64,000 bases of DNA. Source: Branchiostoma floridae (Eukaryota; Chordata; Leptocardii; Amphioxiformes; Branchiostomatidae). The stretch lies in NCBI RefSeq assembly GCF_000003815.2, contig NW_023365881.1:288689-352688 (forward strand). The letters are read 5' to 3'. The notes beneath the pieces were generated by a model. The model was not told the DNA's origin. It saw only the letters and a list, made by a program, of their open reading frames with translations, and searched no databases. Positions 10,966-22,724 of this stretch are shown piece by piece; within the stretch, counting starts at the first letter, position 1, and each line of letters opens with the position of its first letter. The position numbers were made by a program, and so were the translations under genes.

Positions 10966-11314
10966 ACTTCGGTGCCCTAGGTCCCGGATTTAACTCCACA
11001 TCTCCAGCCAGAAGGATTATCAGGGTGAGGCTGAAAAGTGTGAATTTAGGTCTGCAGTGGGGTGCTAGTTTACCATTAGAGTTAATAAAGATAGAGACTA
11101 ATGTTAACTTCAGGGAGTGATTGGCACATGTGTTGTCCAGCAGAGGAGTTAACGGGAATGGACTGTTAAAGGATGGGTTAAGGGTGTGAGGTTTGCCTTC
11201 ATGCCTGGGAGTGAAGGGGGAGGGATTATGGTGAGGTTTTACAATTAACGCTAAGCAGTGGGCTGTTAGTAGAATGGTACCCAAAATAACTGAGAATGTA
11301 ACGAAACATGTCAT
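10966..11314 (-). CDS. LINE ORF N-terminus with hydrophobic leader and 2A-like motif
   Basis: An ATG at 11314 opens 116 residues before the gap. The first 25 residues are hydrophobic and signal-peptide-like. A second hydrophobic run ends in LLAGDVELNPGP, with the DVELNPGP core at 11002-10979. This fits the 2A consensus D-x-E-x-NPGP, which makes ribosomes skip a peptide bond before the last proline. 2A-like motifs are known in non-LTR retrotransposons of sea urchin and amphioxus. Skipping would release a small hydrophobic leader from the endonuclease-RT protein. The frame relation to the RT part cannot be tested across the gap. Confidence 0.75.
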
Positions 11315-11459
11315 AATGCTTGACCTGCAGGGGTTCTCTCCTACTCAACAGGAGGAACGCCACGCTGGTGAGGGGGCGAATTACATATTGAATATACAAA
11401 TATACAATATACAAAGCAGAAGTACTATGAAATGAAAAATGGAACGCTCTCACCGGCCG

Positions 11460-11829
11460 AATAAATTTTTCATTATAGATTTGATGTGTACGAGTACCTT
11501 TGATTGATTCCACATTATTGATATAATGTAAAAATAAGGTAGCGATTTGCGTACTGAATTCACGTACAATTGTCCCTTTCCTTGAAGTATATTGAATACG
11601 TGTACTGATGTAACACAAAGGGTATCAATGTATGACAATCACGATTAACACTAATTTCTTACCTAAAAATGACTTTGATAATGCAAAGTGAGAAACTACC
11701 GAGTGAACAAAGCGAACGAGGTGGTTTTATTTTATCATCCATAAAATTTACTTGCTGTGGCCTTAATATATAATATCGTTGAGATCGCAATTTTACTACA
11801 CATTTATTCCTAGCGCAACTCCGTTAATC
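11460..11829 (+). repeat. Right half of the zinc-finger-cluster spacer unit
   Basis: AATAAATTTTTCATTATAGA to the GAGATCGCAATTTTACTACA block matches the spacers before genes B (about 16709-16985), C (about 21801-22070) and D. It leads straight into the promoter block of gene A. Confidence 0.65.
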
Positions 11830-11987
11830 TGCGATCTGTTACTGAGGTCACGAGCTCGGGTAATCAGGTTTTATTAACTTCTGACCTTTCACCTTCGCAC
11901 AACCCCGGATGTGACTATTGCAGTCTTTTCCTTTGTTCCAGTACGAAAGACGCTATTTTTACGGTACTTCCAGACAACACGGACGAG
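11817..11987 (+). promoter_or_regulatory. Gene A upstream block and untranslated exon 1
   Basis: This block is shared with genes B, C and D. It contains CAACTCCGTTAATCTGCGAT, TACTGAGGTCACGAGCT, a degenerate DR1-like site TAACTTCTGACCT (11875-11887, two mismatches to the copies in B and C), CGGATGTGA, and the exon 1 end GACAACACGGACGAG|GTAAGAG with the donor after 11987. Conservation in four copies, stopping soon after a consensus donor, marks it as the likely promoter plus non-coding first exon. The transcription start is not known. Confidence 0.6.
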
Positions 11988-12867
11988 GTAAGAGTGTCAA
12001 CCGACACATGAAGTCTTTGTCCTTGTTTGGAGAGTCGTGGCTGAAACTCATTTATCTATCTTGAAGATATAATTTGCGCGTTCGTCTGCGGATAGGTGGG
12101 GAGGGGGGCAGTGCTCTGTGCACAGACATTTCCAAAAAAATACGCTAAAAAGCAGTTAATCAACCATTTGCATATGATTTTCGAAACGTTTCAAGTATCA
12201 AGGATCCACTAACTTTCATAAAGAATTTAATAAATATTAATTTTTATATTTTAAACACATCTGCCCACTCCTGGCGAAATGTAGGGGATGCTACCCGAAA
12301 CGTCTGGCCGTTTCCAAAATTATATCAAGTTGTTTGACAAACCGCTTTTAGCCTTTTTTTAGGTAAATCTGATTACCTGAATGTCTAACTTTCATTTACA
12401 CCTAGAAACAACATTTACAATAAAATTTGTGGATATTGTTTTGAAATGTTTTATGAGCTGTATCACGGAATGCGTACCAGAAGTCTGAAAACCAAGTTTA
12501 AATGTGGACTTTTTCTTAGTGTTTAGGTGGTGCTGATGTTACTATTTAGACTATACAAAAGTCTAAATGTATCACCCTTCCCACAGTGGAAGTAGGAGCC
12601 TGTAGTAGTGACATTAACATAGGCAACTTAGTCACACCAGAAAAAAACTCTCAACACACCATCATGTTACTGGGGAAGTGTCTACAACCCATCATGGGTC
12701 TAGATGCCAGAGTAACTTTTATTCAAAACAGATGTTAGTATAGTGGCCAGATTACTGGTTAAATCATGGGGATTGTACAGTACATATGTGGACTGGGTAT
12801 AGTATATTGACAACATAACAGTAATTTGCATCGTCTTTTTCCTTCTGCCATTTGTTTCCCACAACAG

Positions 12868-13429
12868 AAAAGAGATGGCCGATCCCAGTTGTAGAGGTTC
12901 TACTGACGGTTTGCGTCTTGGCCACCCTGGGAACGAGACTGTAGGTCTGCATCCAGGCCACCCTGGGAACGAGACTGAAGATCTGCGTCCTAGCCACCCT
13001 GGGAACGAGACTGAAGACCTGCGTCCTGGCCACCCTGGGAACGAGACTGAAGACCTGCGTCCTGGCCACCCTGGGAACGAGACTGTAGGTCTGCATCCAG
13101 GCCACCCTGGGAACGAGACTGAAGACCTGCGTCCTGGCCACCCTGGGAACGAGACTGTAGGTCTGCATCCAGGCCACCCTGGGAACGAGACTGTAGGTCT
13201 GCATCCAGGCCACCCTGGGAACGAGACTGTAGGTCTGCATCCAGGCCACCCTGGGAACGAGACTGTAGGTTTGGGCCTTGGCCGTCCTGGGAACGAGACT
13301 GAAGACCTGCGTCCTGGCCACCATGGGAACGAGACTGAAGACCTGCGTCCTGGCCACCATAGGAACGAGACTAAAGGTTTGTGCCCTAGCCACCTGGGAG
13401 CAAAACACACACTAGGAGGGACCAGACAA
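12868..13429 (+). CDS. Zinc-finger gene A, exon 2 (GHPGNET-repeat exon, frame-damaged)
   Basis: The acceptor CCCACAACAG precedes 12868 and the ATG is at 12875 (MADPSCRGSTDG). The exon encodes 13 copies of a 12-residue repeat, GHPGNET followed by VGLHP or EDLRP. Paralogues B-D have about three. The last unit reads CACCTGGGAGC where the paralogues have CACCCTGGGAACG. The one-base loss shifts the frame, so a splice at the position homologous to the gene B donor (after about 13429) would not enter exon 3 in frame. A weak alternative donor (AAAG|GTTTGT after 13376) would restore phase 1. Function of the repeat is unknown. NET is a potential N-glycosylation sequon, but a nuclear protein is expected here. 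Confidence 0.55.
12920..13387 (+). repeat. 36-base coding minisatellite, 13 units
   Basis: The period is exactly 36 bases (starts at 12920, 12956, 12992 and so on). Two main variants alternate, one with GTAGGTCTGCATCCAG and one with GAAGACCTGCGTCCTG. Because 36 is a multiple of three, several other frames on both strands are also open. Those are treated as shadows. Confidence 0.9.
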
Positions 13430-14315
13430 GTAGAACTGCTGCATTATTTTTGTATATAGAAAGAGTACACTGTTTACCTTAACTCGACAAAAAACTTATG
13501 GTACCCTCTCACTGCACTTGGGGCACGCTTGTGGCACTGCGGGGTTCGATAACACAGATGTACCTTCACTGCCTATAGAACAACAAACTTGCAGTTATTC
13601 GGACCCATAAAGCCATATTTTTTCCACATTTTCACAGATATGATAGACTTAGGCATAAATGTTTTGGCAAGCCATCCACAGACAATAAAATACTCCATGT
13701 CACATAACAACATATAAAAATATAAAACATTTTCCTAAATGAGAAATTTGAAAATTGTTGAATACAGTACATATAAACATACATCATTACACATACTTGG
13801 TGCAAAACACATAATCGATCGAGTCAAATCTGGTATACAGTTTGTGTCCGTTCTTTTGGGTAATTTCTTTGACTGTAAAAGTCTTTCAATGTTATTTACA
13901 GCATTTGTAACATATAATTCATTGTCATATGGGAAATCCTTTCATTACGTATCTCATTTTGGGGCATCTTCATCATTTTTGCAATGATTTTTCATAAAAT
14001 GACAATGCTGCAATTTCCAATAACACAATTAGAAACGCAACGTTGCCGCAAGTCAGTGTGAGTGCAGGAGAAAATCAGCGAAATTAACACAACTGTACCG
14101 CAGTGAACGAACCTTTAGCACGGCCAATTATCATTTGGACCAGCACACATATATGTTAAAACTGAGTTTTCTAAGGTTTGTTTTGCTGATGCGTGTATCT
14201 ATAATTGTTTTTACATTCAAATTGCAAATCATGTTGAATTTTGGTCAATGAAGTCTGCTACTTTATGCTGAGTTTGCAATGACTTAATGAATTCATTCAT
14301 TCATCCATCCAACAG
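13430..14315 (+). other. Gene A intron 2
   Basis: No gene is seen. It ends with the acceptor CCATCCAACAG, homologous to the gene B intron that ends at 19030. Confidence 0.45.
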
Positions 14316-15802
14316 ACATTACCGGACAGCATGGCAGAGAAGACAAAGCTTCATGCGCGGGAACTTTTGATGTGAAGGTTGAGAAGACTGATTCCTTGTC
14401 CCCATGTTTACAAACAGACGATCCTGACGAAGCTGTACTTCAAAAGAAGACAACAGACACGGGCGGACAGCGGGACAGGGGAGGGCGAGATTCGGGCGAG
14501 GAAACGTTTTATTGGGAGGTGAAGAAAACTGGCTCGTCATCACAGCTAAAACAGGGGAGAAACCTGCCTGAAGTCAGTACTGAGAAACCCTACATGTGTG
14601 GGGAGTGTGGATACCGAGTACGTTATCCTAGCGCCCTGCGGCAACACATGAGAACCCACACAGGAGAAAAACCCTACAAATGCGACCAGTGTGACTATTC
14701 TGCAGCACAGAAATCTTCGTTGGACCTACATCTAACAAAACACACCGGTGAGAAACCTTATATGTGTGGGGAGTGTGGATACAGGACTACTCAGAAAATT
14801 ACATTATCAAAACATATGAGAACTCATACTGGAGAAAAGCCCTACAAGTGTGAAGAGTGTGGGTACAGGACAGCACAGAATTATACCTTATCTAAACACA
14901 TGAGAACTCATACGGGTGAGAAACCCTACAAGTGTGACCAGTGTGACTATTCTGCAACACAGAAGTCTTCTTTGGACCTACATCTAACAAAACACACCGG
15001 TGAGAAACCCTACATGTGTGGGGAGTGTGGGTTCAGTACAACTCTGAAATCTACCTTATCCCGACATATGAGAACTCACACAGGAGAGAAACCCTACAAG
15101 TGTCACCTGTGTGACTATTCTGCAGCACAGAAAACTCCTTTGGACGTACACCTAAGAAAACACACCGGTGAGAAACCCTACATGTGTGGGGAGTGTGGGT
15201 TCAGGACAGCTCAGAAATCTACCTTATCTAAACACATTATAACCCATACAGGTGAGAAACCCTACAAGTGTAAGGAGTGTGGGTACAAAACAGCATACAA
15301 GTCAGACCTATCCAAACATATGAGAAACCATACAGGTGAGAAACCCTACAAGTGTGACCAGTGTGACTATTCTGCAGCATGGAAATCTTCTTTGGACCTA
15401 CATCTAACAAAGCACACCGGTGATAAGCCCTACATGTGTGGGGAATGTGGGTACAGGACAGCTCGGAAAGATACCTTATCTGAACATATGAGAACTCATA
15501 CTGGTGAAAAACCCTACAAGTGTGACCAGTGTGACTATTCTGCAGCACAGAAATCTAATCTGGACCAGCATCTAACAAAGCACACCGGTGATAACCCCTA
15601 CATGTGTGGGGAGTGTGGGTACAGGACAGCTCAAAAATCTAACTTATCCCAACATATGAGAACTCATACCGGTGAAAAACCCTACAAATGTGACCAGTGT
15701 GATTATTCTGCTGCACACAAAAACAGTTTGGACCATCATCTAGCCAAACACACTGGTGACAAAGCCTACATGTGTGGGGAGTGTGGGTTCAGGACAATCT
15801 GA
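14316..15802 (+). CDS. Zinc-finger gene A, exon 3: C2H2 array (14 fingers plus a truncated one)
   Basis: The exon starts after CAACAG at 14315. Its first codons (ITGQHGREDKAS) match gene B exon 3. An acidic linker (KVEKTDSLSPCLQTDDPDEAV, about 14372-14430) is followed by 14 complete C2H2 fingers from about 14585, joined by TGEKP-type linkers. Finger 15 is cut by a TGA at 15800-15802. Fingers alternate between two archetypes, YMCGECGYRTA...HMRTH and YKCDQCDYSAA...HLTKH. Tandem C2H2 arrays usually bind DNA in a sequence-specific way in the nucleus. The early stop comes from loss of one base in AGGACAATCTGAAG (paralogues read AGGACAGCTCTGAAG-like). With the exon 2 frameshift it suggests a decaying gene. 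Confidence 0.8.
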
Positions 15803-16210
15803 AGTCTCAGTTATCCCGACATATGAGAACTCACACAGCAAAGAAAGTGTGACCAATGTGACTATTCTGTAGCATAGAAAGGCAGTTTGACCCGTCATTC
15901 ATCAACGCACACAGTAAAGAAAGTAGTCAAGTTTAATTGTTGTGTTTATTCTACGGCAAGGAAATATTCCTTACATGACCACCTGAGAGAACATACAGTG
16001 GAGAAACCTTTCATGTGACAAATGCGGGTACAGGGCAGCTACTATAGGCAGCTACAAAGAATGAACTGTCAAAACTCATGCCGCATAAAAACCCTTCAAG
16101 TGAGACCAGTGTGACTATTCTGCAGCACACAATCCAGTTTGAGAAAGACAACTGCAACATGGAAAATCCTACATGTATGATGAGTGTGAAGCGAAGAGAA
16201 CGAACTTGGT
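15803..16210 (+). pseudogene. Out-of-frame zinc-finger remnants behind gene A
   Basis: Finger-like DNA continues beyond the stop in shifted frames: TTATCCCGACATATGAGAAC, then TGTGACCAATGTGACTATTC with a nonsense codon, CATGACCACCTGAGAGAACA and ATGCGGGTACAGGGCAGCTA. Several indels and stops are present. This was probably the original C-terminus. Confidence 0.75.
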
Positions 16211-16985
16211 TTGAGTAATGTATTTGATATATGATAGGTTACTTAGATGAAAAGATTTGTTTGTCTTTGGACACTTTCCTTAAATCCTTATTAACATGAA
16301 TGTAGAATGTAACAATTTATCATTTTTTACGTTTGCGTCTTTGCGCACTATTTGATATCCAGTATTAGCACTAACTTACGTTATGTATGTCTATTAATGT
16401 TTGGACAAATATGCATCCACTAGAAAATTGTCTAGTGTTACATGAATTGTTGCATTCTATGATGTAATGTACTACGCAATAAGTATATACAGCTGTATGT
16501 GGAGAGTTTTTTGTGATTTTTAACAGTACTCGTCTTTATGATTGAAACGTGTAACAATTTTGTTCATAATCGCTCAGCAATCCGGGAGGACCTGCGATAC
16601 CGGTTTCCTTTTGTTAGTATTAACAATTTGAAAACAGTTTTTAACCATTAATTTCTCTGAGCGCGAATTGTGGGATACACTAACAGTCATGTTCAGTTTT
16701 GAGGAATAAATGTTCTTATTATAGATTTGATATAAACGAGTACCTTTGATTCTACATTTAATTTATTGTTTTACTGTAAAAATAAGGGAGGGATTTGCGC
16801 ACTGATTTTACGTACAATTTTTCCTTGAAGTGACAATTGCATATATTGTATACGTGAACTGATGTAACAGAAAGGGTAAAATCAGTGTATTGCAATCACG
16901 AATAACCCTACTTCCCAACCCAAAAAAAAAGACTTTGATAATGCAAAGTAAGTATATGATAGCACTGAGATCGCAATTTTACCAC
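16211..16985 (+). repeat. Spacer unit between genes A and B
   Basis: This is a full copy of the spacer repeat found after each zinc-finger gene. Recognisable landmarks are GATTGAAACGTGTAACAATT, TTAATTTCTCTGAGCGCGAA and TTGATATAAACGAGTACCTT. It contains no gene. Confidence 0.6.
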
Positions 16986-16994
16986 ATATTACTC

Positions 16995-17172
16995 CTAGCG
17001 CAACTCCGTCAATCTGCGATGTGTTACTGAGGTCACGAGCTGAGGTAATCAGGTTTTTATGACCTCTGACCTTTGACTTTCGCAAAACCGGATGTGAGTA
17101 CCGTAGTGTTTGTTCCTTTTTTCTAGCACGATTGACGCGATTTTTACGGTACTTCCAGACAACACGGACGAG
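16995..17172 (+). promoter_or_regulatory. Gene B upstream block with perfect DR1, and untranslated exon 1
   Basis: This copy of the conserved block holds TTACTGAGGTCACGAGCTGA and TGACCTCTGACCT at 17060-17072. On the minus strand the latter reads AGGTCA-G-AGGTCA, a perfect DR1 as bound by RXR heterodimers, HNF4 or COUP-TF. The exon 1 donor GACGAG|GTAAGAG follows 17172. Regulation by a nuclear receptor is an inference from the site only. Confidence 0.6.
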
Positions 17173-18201
17173 GTAAGAGTGTCAACCGAGTTATGGAGTC
17201 CCCGTTTTAGTGTCTAATTGCATTTGATATGAAAACGTTCATGATTGAAAACGTCTTTACTGCACGATACTGCACAATACTGGGTGGGTCGGTGGCTGGG
17301 TGGGAGGGGGGCAAATTATGCCCTGTGCACAGATGTTCAAGAACGTAGCAGTTTACATATAATGTAACAAGACAAGCGGAAACACAAAATCAAATCAAAC
17401 ACAGACCGTTATCTGTACTACTGTGAACTACAGGACAGAATGAGACACCAGTTACTAAATGAAGCGGGTAAAATCTGTCAAGTATACAGCATACCACTGG
17501 AAGAACGAGCAGTGGATATCGTAACAAGGACTGGAATAGCTTACCAGCAGTGACAGTCGAGGCCGCCACAGTAGACACGTTTGTGTCTCGGGCCTCTGCT
17601 CTATAACAGCCTACATAGACAACTGACGGATTCAAGGGTATCGACCATGGACTGTTAATGGACTAACGAGTATCGGATTACGTCTAAAAGTGCGTGCGTC
17701 ACCACCCCCAAACATGCCAGTATAATCTTCGACAAGATTGTGGGCATCAACGGGAAGAGAAGAGAAGAAGAGAAGAGAACAGTTGCAGCCAGGGGAAGAT
17801 AACTTAGATAGAGGAAGATGAAAATAGAAATATGTACAACTACAAGGCGCGTTCTCTAACTACATGGAAGCTATGGTAATTATCGAATTTGCCACCGATT
17901 CAGATTCAAGAGGGCTGACCTGCAGTAGCCTATAAAGTTCAGAGGTCAAATTTTGCCCATGGCTGGCGGTGAAATAGACGCACAACAACACATAATGCTA
18001 ACCCTAAGTAACTAATCCCTGTTCCTGTAACAACTGCAAAATAAGACTTATTGACTTATTCCTGAGTAAGAATAATTAGTTACGATATGTTAAATACAAA
18101 ACAGCATACAGAATGTTAAGGAAAACAGTTTTACCGAACTAGTAGTGCCTGAGATAAAATTTCATTTTCCTTCTGCCATTTTTTGTCCCTCAGCATAACA
18201 G
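17173..18201 (+). other. Gene B intron 1
   Basis: No gene is seen. Near its start it shares the GGGTGGGAGGGGGGCA-type G-rich string with introns 1 of A, C and D. It ends at the acceptor CATAACAG (18194-18201). Confidence 0.45.
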
Positions 18202-18203
18202 AG

Positions 18204-20817
18204 ATGGCCAATTGTGGAAGTCCTACTGAAGATCTGTGTCCTGGACATTCTGGGAACAAGACTGAAGTTCTGCATCCTGGCCACCCTGGGAACGAGACTG
18301 AAAGTTTGTGCCCTGGCCACCCTGGGAACGAGACATACAGCAGGGAGGAAAAGACTACCGGTAAGCACGATTTTCTCGAATTGGCTGCTGCAAAACCACA
18401 CGCGTTTCCGTGGCAAAAATCTTAGGTGTTGATATCAGATAACGCCATGCAAATGTAGAACTGCTAGATATAGGCCTTACCTGCTTCACTTACAGTACTC
18501 ATCAAAATTGTGTTACTAAAAGCAGATAGATCAGTACAAGTGTTTAAAGTGAGTTTTGTAAGGTTTTTAATGTTTAGCTTACGTAGAATGCTTTTTTGAC
18601 AAAATAAATCACACTGCGTTTTGGTCAGTACAGGCTGCTACTATATGTTGTGTTTGCAGTGACTGAATAAATTCATTCTTTCTTCCATCACAAAGGTGAT
18701 CAAATTCATAACGATCACTGTGGGCCTCTTTAGGGTCAATACTGATGACAAATCACTTCAGAACGTAAACTCGCGAGAGTTACAGACACGTGGTCTCACT
18801 AACATGTGATCTTGCGGATACGTGACGTCAGCAATGACGTGTCTGTCACTCTCGCAAGTTAACGTTTGGTCGTCAGTATTGATCCTAAAGAATGCGACAG
18901 TGGTCGTTTAGAGTTTCATTCATGTATACCCTAGTGTTGGAAGAGAGTTAAGCATTTTACTATGATTACTACTAACACAGATGAGCTTCTATGACAAATT
19001 CGTTCATTCATTACTTCATCCATACAGCAGACATAACCGGACAGCATGGCAGAGAAGACAAAGCTCCATGCGTGGGAACTTTTGATGTGAAGGTTGAGAA
19101 GACTGATTCCATGTCTCCATGTTTACAAACAGAGGATCCTGACGAAGCTGTACTTGAAACCAAGACAACAGACGCGGGCGGACAGCGGGACAGGGGAGGG
19201 GAAGATTCGTGCCAGGAAACGTTTTATTGGAAGGTGAAGAAAACTGGCTCGTCATCACAGCTGGAACGGAGGGAAATCCTGAAGCCTGACATCAGTGCTG
19301 AGAAATCCTACATGTGTAAAGAGTGTGGGCTCAGAGTAGGTTCTCCTACTGCCTTGCGCCAACACATGAAAACTCACACAAAAGAAAAACCCTACAAGTG
19401 TGATCATTGTGAATATTCTGCTACATGGAAGTCCAACTTGGACCGACATCTAGCAAAACACACTGGTGAGAAACCCTACATGTGTGGGGAGTGTGGGTAC
19501 AGGACATCTCTGAAATCTACCTTATCCACTCATATGAGAACTCATACCGGTGACAAACCCTTCAAATGTGACCAGTGTGACTATTCTGCTGCACAAAGAT
19601 GCAGTTTGGACAGCCATGTAGCCAAACACACTGGTGATAAACCCTACATGTGTGGGGAGTGTGGGTACTGGACAACTCGGAAACAGCACTTATCGAAACA
19701 CATGAGAACACACACAGGAGAAAAGCCCTACAAGTGTGAGGAATGCAATTACTCTGCAGCACAGAAATACACTTTAAACCAACATCATCTAGCAAAACAC
19801 AGTGGGGAGAAACCCTTCATGTGTGGGGAGTGCGTTTTCAGGACAGCAGTGAAGACAGAGCTATCCAGACATGTTAGAATTCATGCAGGTAAAAAACCCT
19901 ACAAGTGTGACCAGTGCGACTATTCTACTGCATGGAAGTACAATTTGGACCAACATGTAAGAAACCACACTGGTGACAAACCCTACATGTGTGGGGAGTG
20001 TGGGTACAGGACAGCTACAAAAGCTGACTCATCCAGACATATGAGAACTCATACCGGTGAAAAACCCTACAAGTGTGACCATTGTGACTATTCTGCTGCA
20101 CAGAAATCCACTTTGGACAAGCATGTAGCAAAACACACCGGTGATAAGCCCTACATGTGTGACCAGTGTGACTATTCTGCTGCAAGGAAATCCCATTTGG
20201 ACATTCATCTAGCAAAACACACCGGTGATAAACCCTACATGTGTGGGGAATGTGGGTACAGGACAGCTCGCAAGGATGACTTATCCAGACATATGAGAAC
20301 TCATACCAGTGAAAAACCCTACAAATGTGACCAGTGTGACTATTCTGCTGCACGGAAATCAACTTTGGATGACCACATGATAAAACACACCGGTGAAAAA
20401 CCCTACATGTGTGGGGAGTGTGGGTTCAGGACAGCTCGCAAGTCTGACTTATCCAAACATATGAGAATCCATACCGGTGAAAAACCTTACAAGTGTGACC
20501 AGTGTGACTATTCTGCTGCACAGAAATCCCATTTGGACCAACATCTAACAAAACACACCGGTGACAAACCCTACATGTGTGGGGAGTGTGGGTACAGGAC
20601 AAGTAGAAAGTCATACTTATCCCAACACATGAAAACTCACACAGGAGAAAAACCCTACAAATGTGACCAGTGTGACTATTCTGCAACAAGGAAATCTTCC
20701 TTAGATGATCACCTGATAGAGCATACACAGGAGAAACCCTACATGTGTGATAAATGCGAGTACAGGGCAGCTACAAGAAACGAAATATCTGTACATATCA
20801 AAACTCACACCGGATAA
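18204..20817 (+). CDS. Zinc-finger gene B, intact two-coding-exon C2H2 protein
   Basis: The model is join(18204..18360, 19031..20817), 647 residues. Exon 2 starts with ATG at 18204 just after the acceptor, encodes three GHPGNET-type repeats and ends ACTACCG|GTAAGC, leaving one base of a codon. Exon 3 after CAGCAG (19030) supplies AC, giving an in-frame aspartate and then ITGQHGREDKAP. An acidic or serine-rich linker is followed by 18 C2H2 fingers (from about 19306), mostly alternating between the YMCGECGYRT and YKCDQCDYSAA types. The last is YMCDKCEYRAATRNEISVH, shared with the end of gene D. No KRAB, BTB, SCAN or ZAD domain is present. It is probably a nuclear DNA-binding protein. Its targets are unknown. 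It is the best-preserved member of the cluster. Confidence 0.88.
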
Positions 20818-22070
20818 ATGCCTGTGACCAGTGGACTAGTCTGCACAGCAGCACCGAATTCCATTTTTTTACATAACTATATAAGAAAAAACAATTGAAG
20901 AGTGCAAAGCATATAAAACTTACTTGATTTGAGTAATGTAATTGATATGTGGTAGCTTAGATGATAATTTTTGTTCATACATGCTTTAGGACATAGCGTA
21001 AGTCCGATTTTGCCTTGGAGGAAAGCCTTCTGTTGTTCTCGCGAAGAATTGTCCCCTCTAAGCTTAGGGTAGATGTGTGTCTTTGCACGCTTTACTTAAA
21101 ATCTTTTTTTACGCTTGACTTAAATCCCATTTTCGATGACCACGTGAGAAAGCCAACTGGAAAGGAATCCCACATGTATGATGGGTGTTCTTCTTCTTCA
21201 CATCCTGGCGGAGGATCAATTCAAGATCAAATGGACTCGGCGATGAGTGATGAGTGTAAAGCATACAAAACTTACTTGGTTTATGTAATGCATTTGGTAT
21301 ATGATAGCTTATATGATAACATTATTTGTCATTGGTCACTTTGCTTAAATCCTTATTAACATGAATGTAGAATGTAAAGAATTATCATTTTTTTTACGTT
21401 TGCGTCTTTGCGCTCTATTTGATATCCAGTATTAGCACTAACTCACGTTATAAATATATATTAAACTTTGGACTAATAGTGAATTAATAGTGTATCCACT
21501 ATTAAATGGTCTGCTGTTACATGAATTGTTGTATTCTATGATGTAATGTAGTGAGCAATAAGCATATGCAGCTGTATGTGGGGAGTTTTCTGTGACTTTT
21601 AACAGTAATCAGCTTTGTGATTGAAACATGTAACAATTTTGTTCATTATAATAATTATATTATAATCGGTCAGCAATCTGGGAGGACCTTCGATACCGGT
21701 TTCCTTTTGTATTTAAATGTGAAAACATACTTTTTAACCATTAATTTCTCTGAGCACGAATTGTGGGATACACCAACATTCATGTTCAGTTTTGAGGAAT
21801 AAATTTTTGTTATAGATTTGATATAAACGAGTACCTTTGATTGATTCTACATTATTATTATACTGTAGAAATAAGGGAGGGATTTGCGTTCCGAATTCAC
21901 GTACAATTGTTTCTTGAATTAACATTTGCATATATTAAATATGTGAACTGTGAATAAGTAACAGCAGAGATATAATAAGTGTATTGCAATCACGATTAAC
22001 ACTAATTCCCAACCTTTAAAAAAGACTTTGATAATGCGAAGTAAGTATATAATAGCGTTGAGATCGCAAT
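20818..22070 (+). repeat. Spacer unit between genes B and C, with finger-like debris
   Basis: Short degenerate finger traces lie at about 20818-20860 and 21130-21190 (GATGACCACGTGAGAAAGCC). The common spacer repeat follows, with the TTGAAACATGTAACAATTTT landmark at about 21622. No intact gene is present. Confidence 0.55.
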
Positions 22071-22087
22071 TTTACTACACATTTATT

Positions 22088-22266
22088 CCTGGCACAACTC
22101 CGTCCATCTGCGATCTGTTACTGAGGTCACGAGCTGAGGTAATCAGGATTTTATGACCTCTGACCTTTCACCTTCGCACGACCCCGGATGTACATTTGGT
22201 GAGTGCAGTGTTTTTTCCTGTTTAAAAGACGCGATTTTTACGATACTGCTAGACAACACGGACGAG
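22088..22266 (+). promoter_or_regulatory. Gene C upstream block with perfect DR1, and untranslated exon 1
   Basis: The conserved block contains TACTGAGGTCACGAGCTGAG and TGACCTCTGACCT at 22154-22166 (a perfect AGGTCA-N-AGGTCA on the minus strand). The donor GACGAG|GTAAGAA follows 22266. Confidence 0.6.
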
Positions 22267-22724
22267 GTAAGAATGTCAACCGCCTTATGAAGTCTTTGTT
22301 TTTGTTTAAAGAGTCCTAAATAAACACATTTTATCTATCTAGAAGATATAATTTGCGATCGTCTGCGGATGGGTGGGGAGGGGGGCAGAGCTCCGTGGGC
22401 AGACATAGCACGTTCTGTCACAGAAGGGAAACTTGTTGTTCTTGCTCAGTTTTTTCTTCTCCAATGAAATAGAAAAGATCAATCTTCACAACTAGACTAT
22501 GGAATAACTTGAAGTTCAATGAGTGGTAGGTCGTTGCATAAGACACTGCATTTTGGTCATGTGCGGCAACAAGAATTCTGGGTGATATATCAGGCCCACA
22601 AAAAGTAAATATTCCTTGTCTTGACCATTTTTGCCATTTGCATAACAACGTCCAGACGCAAATATACAAAAGTAACGGTCTCCTCTATCAGCACTGGAGC
22701 AAGGCTACGCGGGTCACGGGTTCC

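Larger units (their letters stand above)
8873..11459 (-). mobile_element. CR1-like LINE with a 2A motif, nested in a spacer unit
   Basis: The minus-strand element runs from about 11459 to a 3' microsatellite, (ATG)n on the minus strand, at about 8873-8891. The RT frame ends at 9079. A scaffold gap (10866-10965) interrupts the frame where the endonuclease domain should be. The insertion splits an otherwise continuous spacer repeat: ...TTGAGGAAT at 8868 and AATAAATTTTTCATTATAG from about 11460. Bases 11320-11459 look like a 5' UTR, so the copy may be near full length. Confidence 0.8.

Noticed and set aside
12700-13410. Minus-strand ORFs of 214-236 residues over the minisatellite
   Set aside because: A 36-base repeat keeps several frames open on both strands. 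Only the plus-strand frame has the conserved acceptor, the start and paralogues in genes B-D.
15237-15548. Minus-strand cysteine/histidine-rich ORFs opposite the finger arrays (also at 19562, 20015, 20426, 25778, 30091)
   Set aside because: These are antisense shadows of the repeated C2H2 codons.
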